This document shows positions 5,640 to 8,102 of a stretch of 8,102 nucleotides of DNA, piece after piece. The notes below the pieces were generated by a model, which did no database searches, was not told the DNA's origin, and was given only the letters and a program-made list of their open reading frames with translations. Origin of the DNA: an uncultured bacterium (GTDB taxonomy: Bacteria; Patescibacteriota; Minisyncoccia; Phycocordibacterales; PALSA-1337); NCBI GenBank assembly GCA_903868845.1, contig CAIPWS010000013.1, forward strand, positions 1-8,102, read 5' to 3'. The first letter of the stretch is position 1; each line of letters opens with the position of its first letter. A program made the position numbers and the translations under genes.

Positions 5640-5734
5640 ACCATGTCCATCATTGGGATGGGCCCCGAGGTACCTCGCTAGAAATCATCTAGGATACGAG
5701 GAAGCCGCGAAACCCCACTCCCAAGTGGGGTTTT
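5640..5734 (+). ncRNA. candidate ~95-nt small RNA of unknown type
   Basis: It is bounded by a consensus promoter and a strong terminator, with three stems. Stem I: 5645-5651 with 5657-5663, 7 bp with a 5-nt loop. Stem II: 5673-5677 with 5697-5701 and 5678-5682 with 5688-5692, two 5-bp helices with a GATA bulge (5693-5696) and a 5-nt loop. Stem III: the terminator, 5710-5733. A 12-bp palindrome (5666-5677) and a CCCC (5663-5666) that could pair with the terminator GGGG (5727-5730) offer alternative folds. I do not recognise SRP RNA, 6S, tRNA or a known riboswitch in it. An ATG at 5643 opens a 12-codon frame (MSIIGMGPEVPR) that could be a leader peptide. It is convergent with the toxin gene and stops 4 nt short of its end. 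Confidence 0.5.
5710..5734 (+). terminator. strong terminator between the hydrolase/small RNA and the toxin gene
   Basis: A perfect 10-bp stem (5710-5719 with 5724-5733), core ACCCCACT/AGTGGGGT, with the 4-nt loop CCCA and ending in four T on the plus strand. It ends transcripts of ftsA-hydrolase and of the candidate small RNA. On the minus strand the same hairpin is followed by only three T, so it may also weakly stop toxin transcripts, whose stop codon lies 5 nt away. Confidence 0.8.
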
Positions 5735-5738
5735 GAAA

Positions 5739-6122
5739 TTACAAATCTTCTTTATATTTGTTAATAAGTAAATCGAAATCATTTTGAGAAATTTTACCTA
5801 TTTTTCTTGAAAGTCTTTTTGTGCTAATAGTCCTTACCTGAGACAATATTGCACACGACACGGTGTCATTGTATTTAACATTGAAATAATACTTACCAAA
5901 TTTGGGTTTGCTAGTGAGAGGAACTATAAGTGCCGTCATGTTTTTGTAAGCTTTAATGATAATTACAGGTCTTTCAAAATTTTCATTCTTCCCATACATT
6001 TCTGAACCTACATTCATTCCTATGTAACACCACCATATATCCCTAGCATGACAATATACAACACCTTTTCTTTCAGTGAGCTCCTTCTGAATACGATTCC
6101 ATCTATCATATATATTTTCCAT
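5739..6122 (-). CDS. solitary PemK/MazF-like toxin-family protein
   Basis: A 127-residue protein whose residues 26-110 follow the MazF/PemK fold: ARDIWW (26-31), a GSE loop (39-41), ERPVIIIK (50-57), VPLTS (67-71), and ILSQVRTISTKRLSRKIG (92-109). The family catalytic Arg and Thr correspond to Arg51 and Thr70, so RNase activity is plausible. About 25 residues precede the core (MENIYDRWNRIQKEL...), an extension I recall in solitary PemK-like proteins of Parcubacteria. No antitoxin-like gene adjoins it: the 203 nt upstream contain only a 26-codon frame. The gene is visibly more AT-rich than its neighbours and lies antisense between ftsA and ftsZ, suggesting separate acquisition. No Shine-Dalgarno precedes the ATG. 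It could be a domesticated regulator rather than a toxin. Confidence 0.8.
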   Translation of the reverse strand: MENIYDRWNRIQKELTERKGVVYCHARDIWWCYIGMNVGSEMYGKNENFERPVIIIKAYKNMTALIVPLTSKPKFGKYYFNVKYNDTVSCAILSQVRTISTKRLSRKIGKISQNDFDLLINKYKEDL

Positions 6123-6148
6123 GCAAATAATTTTGACATACAGAGATA

Positions 6149-6180
6149 AAATTTTAATGAAGAAATAATCAAATTTTAAT
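6149..6180. repeat. 10-nt direct repeat upstream of the toxin gene
   Basis: AAATTTTAAT occurs at 6149-6158 and again at 6171-6180, 22 nt apart start to start, close to two helical turns. It lies in the AT-rich divergent spacer about 27 nt upstream of the toxin start, where an operator would be expected. The motif is low in complexity, so chance is possible. The rest of the 6123-6325 spacer holds only the ftsZ promoter. Confidence 0.4.
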
Positions 6181-6261
6181 CAAAAAATTCTAAAGAAACG
6201 CTCAAAAAGTTCTCAAATTTCACCAAATATTAGAACACCTTTTGTGAGCCATAAAAAGGCC

Positions 6262-6289
6262 TTGTTTCCTACGTGACCTATGATAATAT
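6262..6289 (+). promoter_or_regulatory. putative ftsZ promoter, extended -10
   Basis: TTGTTT (6262-6267) lies 16 nt before TAATAT (6284-6289), preceded by TGA (6281-6283), an extended -10. Transcription would start near 6296, giving a leader of about 30 nt without a Shine-Dalgarno, the one long leader among the promoters here. This gives ftsZ its own promoter, independent of ftsA. Confidence 0.6.
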
Positions 6290-6325
6290 ACAGCGTACAT
6301 AACACCCGTTAAAACCCATTTTTAT

Positions 6326-7540
6326 ATGCCTAATATTACACCAGACATTGAAGCTTTCGCACGAATAAAGGTTGTTGGAGCTGGAGGTTCAGGAGGAAAT
6401 GCTGTAAACCACATGATCAACAGCAAGGTCAAAGGCGTTGATTTCATTGCTATAAACACAGATTCCCAAGACTTGCACAGATCGATGGCCAAGAAGCGCA
6501 TTCACATAGGAAAAAATCTTACTCGCGGACTCGGTACTGGTATGAATGCAGATCTCGGACGACGTGCGGTCGAAGAGACTCGTGATGAGATCCAAGATGC
6601 GATCAAAGGTGCAGACATGGTCTTCGTCACTTGCGGACTCGGTGGTGGAACTGGTACTGGTGCAAGCCCACTCATTGCACGTATATCCAAAGAACTTGGT
6701 TGTCTCACAGTCGCAGTCGTCACGAAGCCTTTCTTCTTCGAAGGACGTCAACGCAGCCGTATAGCTGAAGCTGGTCTAGAGGAATTGAAAAAAGAAGTAG
6801 ATGCTATCATCGTCATTCCAAACGATCGTCTCCTTTCAGCTATAGACAAAGGTACTACTGTCAAAAATGCTTTCTCAATGTGTGATGAGATTCTTCGTCA
6901 CGCCGTCGAGGGTATTTCAGACCTCATAACAACTCCAGGTATCATCAATATAGACTTCGCAGATATCCGCACCGTCATGGAAAATGCAGGCTCAGCACTT
7001 ATGGGTATCGGTACAGCTATCGGCGAAAACCGTGCTATCGAAGCTGCCAAGGCCGCTATCAATTCACCTCTTCTCGATGTTTCTATCACTGGCTCCAAGG
7101 GTGTTCTCTTCTCTATTGCCGGTGGTGAAGACCTCACAATGTTCGAGATCCAAGATGCTGCGAAGGTCATCACAGAATCTATCGATCCTGAAGCCAAGAT
7201 TATCTTCGGTACAGTCCGCGATGATAAGCTCAAGAAGAACGAGATCAAGATTACAGTTATCGCTACTGGTTTTCCAGAAACCAATACTGCTCCAGCTAGA
7301 CCTTCCACAATGTCACTCGGTGATACAACTATAACTTCTATTTCTCGTGGAAATGAAAAAGATAAGGGAAAGATCTTCCATTCAGCACCTGAGTCCAAGC
7401 GTGAAAATGTCCAAGCAGAGAAAGTCACAGACATAAAGAAGCCCGTTTCTGTTCCAGTAGCCCCTGCTGCAAAACCAGCAGATGACGATGATGATTGGGG
7501 TGCTGTTCCTGCGTTCTTGAGGAGATCTAGGTTGAAATAA
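6326..7540 (+). CDS. ftsZ: cell division GTPase FtsZ
   Basis: A 404-residue tubulin-like GTPase that polymerises into the division ring. The N-terminal nucleotide fold starts IKVVGAGGSGGNAVNHM (14-30). The tubulin signature GGGTGTGASP spans 106-115, and the catalytic T7-loop NxDxxD reads NIDFAD (208-213). The GTPase and C-terminal domains end near residue 320. A variable linker (about 320-383) leads to an acidic run and the conserved C-terminal peptide DDWGAVPAFLRRSRLK, the docking site for FtsA in the family; this fits the ftsA gene upstream. The ATG at 6326 gives a typical N-terminus. An in-frame ATA at 6299 would extend it by nine codons but is unlikely. A bidirectional terminator follows 12 nt after the TAA. 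Confidence 0.97.
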   Translation: MPNITPDIEAFARIKVVGAGGSGGNAVNHMINSKVKGVDFIAINTDSQDLHRSMAKKRIHIGKNLTRGLGTGMNADLGRRAVEETRDEIQDAIKGADMVFVTCGLGGGTGTGASPLIARISKELGCLTVAVVTKPFFFEGRQRSRIAEAGLEELKKEVDAIIVIPNDRLLSAIDKGTTVKNAFSMCDEILRHAVEGISDLITTPGIINIDFADIRTVMENAGSALMGIGTAIGENRAIEAAKAAINSPLLDVSITGSKGVLFSIAGGEDLTMFEIQDAAKVITESIDPEAKIIFGTVRDDKLKKNEIKITVIATGFPETNTAPARPSTMSLGDTTITSISRGNEKDKGKIFHSAPESKRENVQAEKVTDIKKPVSVPVAPAAKPADDDDDWGAVPAFLRRSRLK

Positions 7541-7552
7541 TTGACTCATAAA

Positions 7553-7588
7553 AAATAAAAGCGACTCTTCAAGGAGTCGTTTTTATTT
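7553..7588. terminator. bidirectional terminator after ftsZ
   Basis: A 15-bp stem pairs 7553-7567 with 7574-7588, with one G-T wobble and a 6-nt loop (TTCAAG). The core is CGACTC/GAGTCG, flanked by an A-run and the matching TTTTTATTT. The plus-strand T-run ends ftsZ transcripts, and the A-run makes it work on the other strand too. Its right half overlaps the promoter region of trxB. Confidence 0.85.
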
Positions 7589-7596
7589 GCTACAAT
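7568..7596 (+). promoter_or_regulatory. putative trxB promoter, extended -10
   Basis: TGC followed by TACAAT (7591-7596) ends 9 nt before the trxB ATG at 7606. The TG of the extended -10 begins at the last base of the terminator stem. At a 17-nt spacing the -35 would be TTCAAG (7568-7573), the terminator loop itself, and is weak. Predicted leader about 3 nt, so the mRNA would be nearly leaderless. Confidence 0.55.
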
Positions 7597-7605
7597 ACAT
7601 CCACT

Positions 7606-8102
7606 ATGACATACGACCTTGCAATTATCGGTGGTGGACCAGCTGGTGCGGCTGCAGCAGTATATGCTTCACGTAAGCGTTTGCGCAGCGTCATCATTAC
7701 GAAGGATTGGCTCGGCCAAAGCTCCGTTTCTGAAAAGATAGAAAACTGGGTTGGAACTCCCGCTATATCTGGAGTAGAACTTTCCAAGAATCTAGAAGTA
7801 CACGCAAAAACTTATGCCAAGGACACATCTAGTGGTGCAGAGATACTAACTTTCAAGGATGGTGAATCGTGTTTAAGTATAGAAAAGAAAAATACTGGTA
7901 CCGCGAAAGATCATATCTTCTCTATCAAAACTGACAAAGGTTCATATGAGGCACGCACCGTCCTTATAGTCAGTGGTAGTAGCCGACGTAAGCTCGATAT
8001 AAAAGGTGCAAATGAATATGAACACAAAGGTCTAACCTATTGTGCAACCTGCGATGGACCAATGTATTCAGATCAAGACGTTGTAGTTGTTGGTGGAGGC
8101 AA
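7606..8102 (+). CDS. trxB: thioredoxin reductase, 5' part (runs off the right edge)
   Basis: The first 165 codons of an FAD- and NADPH-dependent disulfide reductase that keeps thioredoxin reduced in the cytoplasm; about half of a usual ~310-residue TrxB. The FAD-binding motif IIGGGPAGAAAAVYASR lies at 7-23. The redox-active pair is in YCATCDGP, Cys146 and Cys149, followed by the conserved Asp150. The last visible residues, VVVVGGG, begin the NADPH-binding GGG motif. The segment 70-115 looks slightly longer than usual, placing the cysteines about ten residues later than in E. coli. The ATG has no Shine-Dalgarno and lies 9 nt after a -10 box. Confidence 0.92.
   Translation, partial: MTYDLAIIGGGPAGAAAAVYASRKRLRSVIITKDWLGQSSVSEKIENWVGTPAISGVELSKNLEVHAKTYAKDTSSGAEILTFKDGESCLSIEKKNTGTAKDHIFSIKTDKGSYEARTVLIVSGSSRRKLDIKGANEYEHKGLTYCATCDGPMYSDQDVVVVGGG

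Noticed and set aside
5640..5734. SRP RNA, hammerhead or known riboswitch in the small-RNA stretch
   Set aside because: The SRP apical loop signature, the hammerhead core (CUGAUGA with GAAA) and the riboswitch cores I know are not present.
6123..6300. Antitoxin gene upstream of the PemK-like gene
   Set aside because: Only a 26-codon minus-strand frame starting at 6300 exists, with no antitoxin-like sequence; the toxin appears to be solitary.
6898..7434. 178-codon minus-strand frame opposite ftsZ, and smaller ones nearby
   Set aside because: Antisense shadows of ftsZ, rich in Ser and Ile as expected from its codon use.

Overview
The window looks like a piece of a Candidate Phyla Radiation (Patescibacteria, probably Parcubacteria-like) genome. 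This rests on gene content and style, not a database search: a short basic bS21 of CPR type, a trimmed YbeY, a solitary PemK/MazF-like protein with the N-terminal extension I associate with this group, compact AT-leaning genes and almost no Shine-Dalgarno sequences. Every complete gene ends in TAA or TAG, and no in-frame TGA is needed, so nothing here argues for a recoded TGA.

Layout. 1-48 is the last 15 codons of an unidentified gene, followed by a strong terminator (95-138). 139-600 holds no convincing gene but has an 11-bp perfect hairpin, a long-range inverted repeat (224-242 with 589-604) and several further stems; it may be a structured RNA or a small non-autonomous element. pth (peptidyl-tRNA hydrolase) reads leftward, divergent from lepB (signal peptidase I). 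lepB is followed by a HisRS-like protein that has lost its catalytic motifs. Next come rpsU (bS21) and ybeY, separated by exactly ten 7-base repeats. ftsA follows from its own promoter and is coupled by a 1-nt gap to a YdjM/DUF457-type membrane hydrolase. A consensus promoter, about 95 nt of hairpin-rich sequence and a strong terminator (5606-5734) look like an undescribed small RNA gene. It converges on a solitary PemK/MazF-like toxin gene on the minus strand. ftsZ follows from its own promoter, then a bidirectional terminator, then trxB (thioredoxin reductase), which runs off the right edge.

Functional themes are translation and its quality control (pth, rpsU, ybeY, the HisRS-like protein), secretion (lepB), cell division (ftsA and ftsZ, here split by other genes) and redox control (trxB).

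The most distinctive regulatory feature is a repeated promoter layout. An extended -10 box (TGn followed by a TAnnnT-like hexamer, usually TGC) ends only 9 to 11 nt before the start codon of pth, lepB, rpsU, ftsA and trxB, and before an ATG in the small RNA. This predicts leaderless or nearly leaderless mRNAs, in keeping with the missing Shine-Dalgarno sequences.
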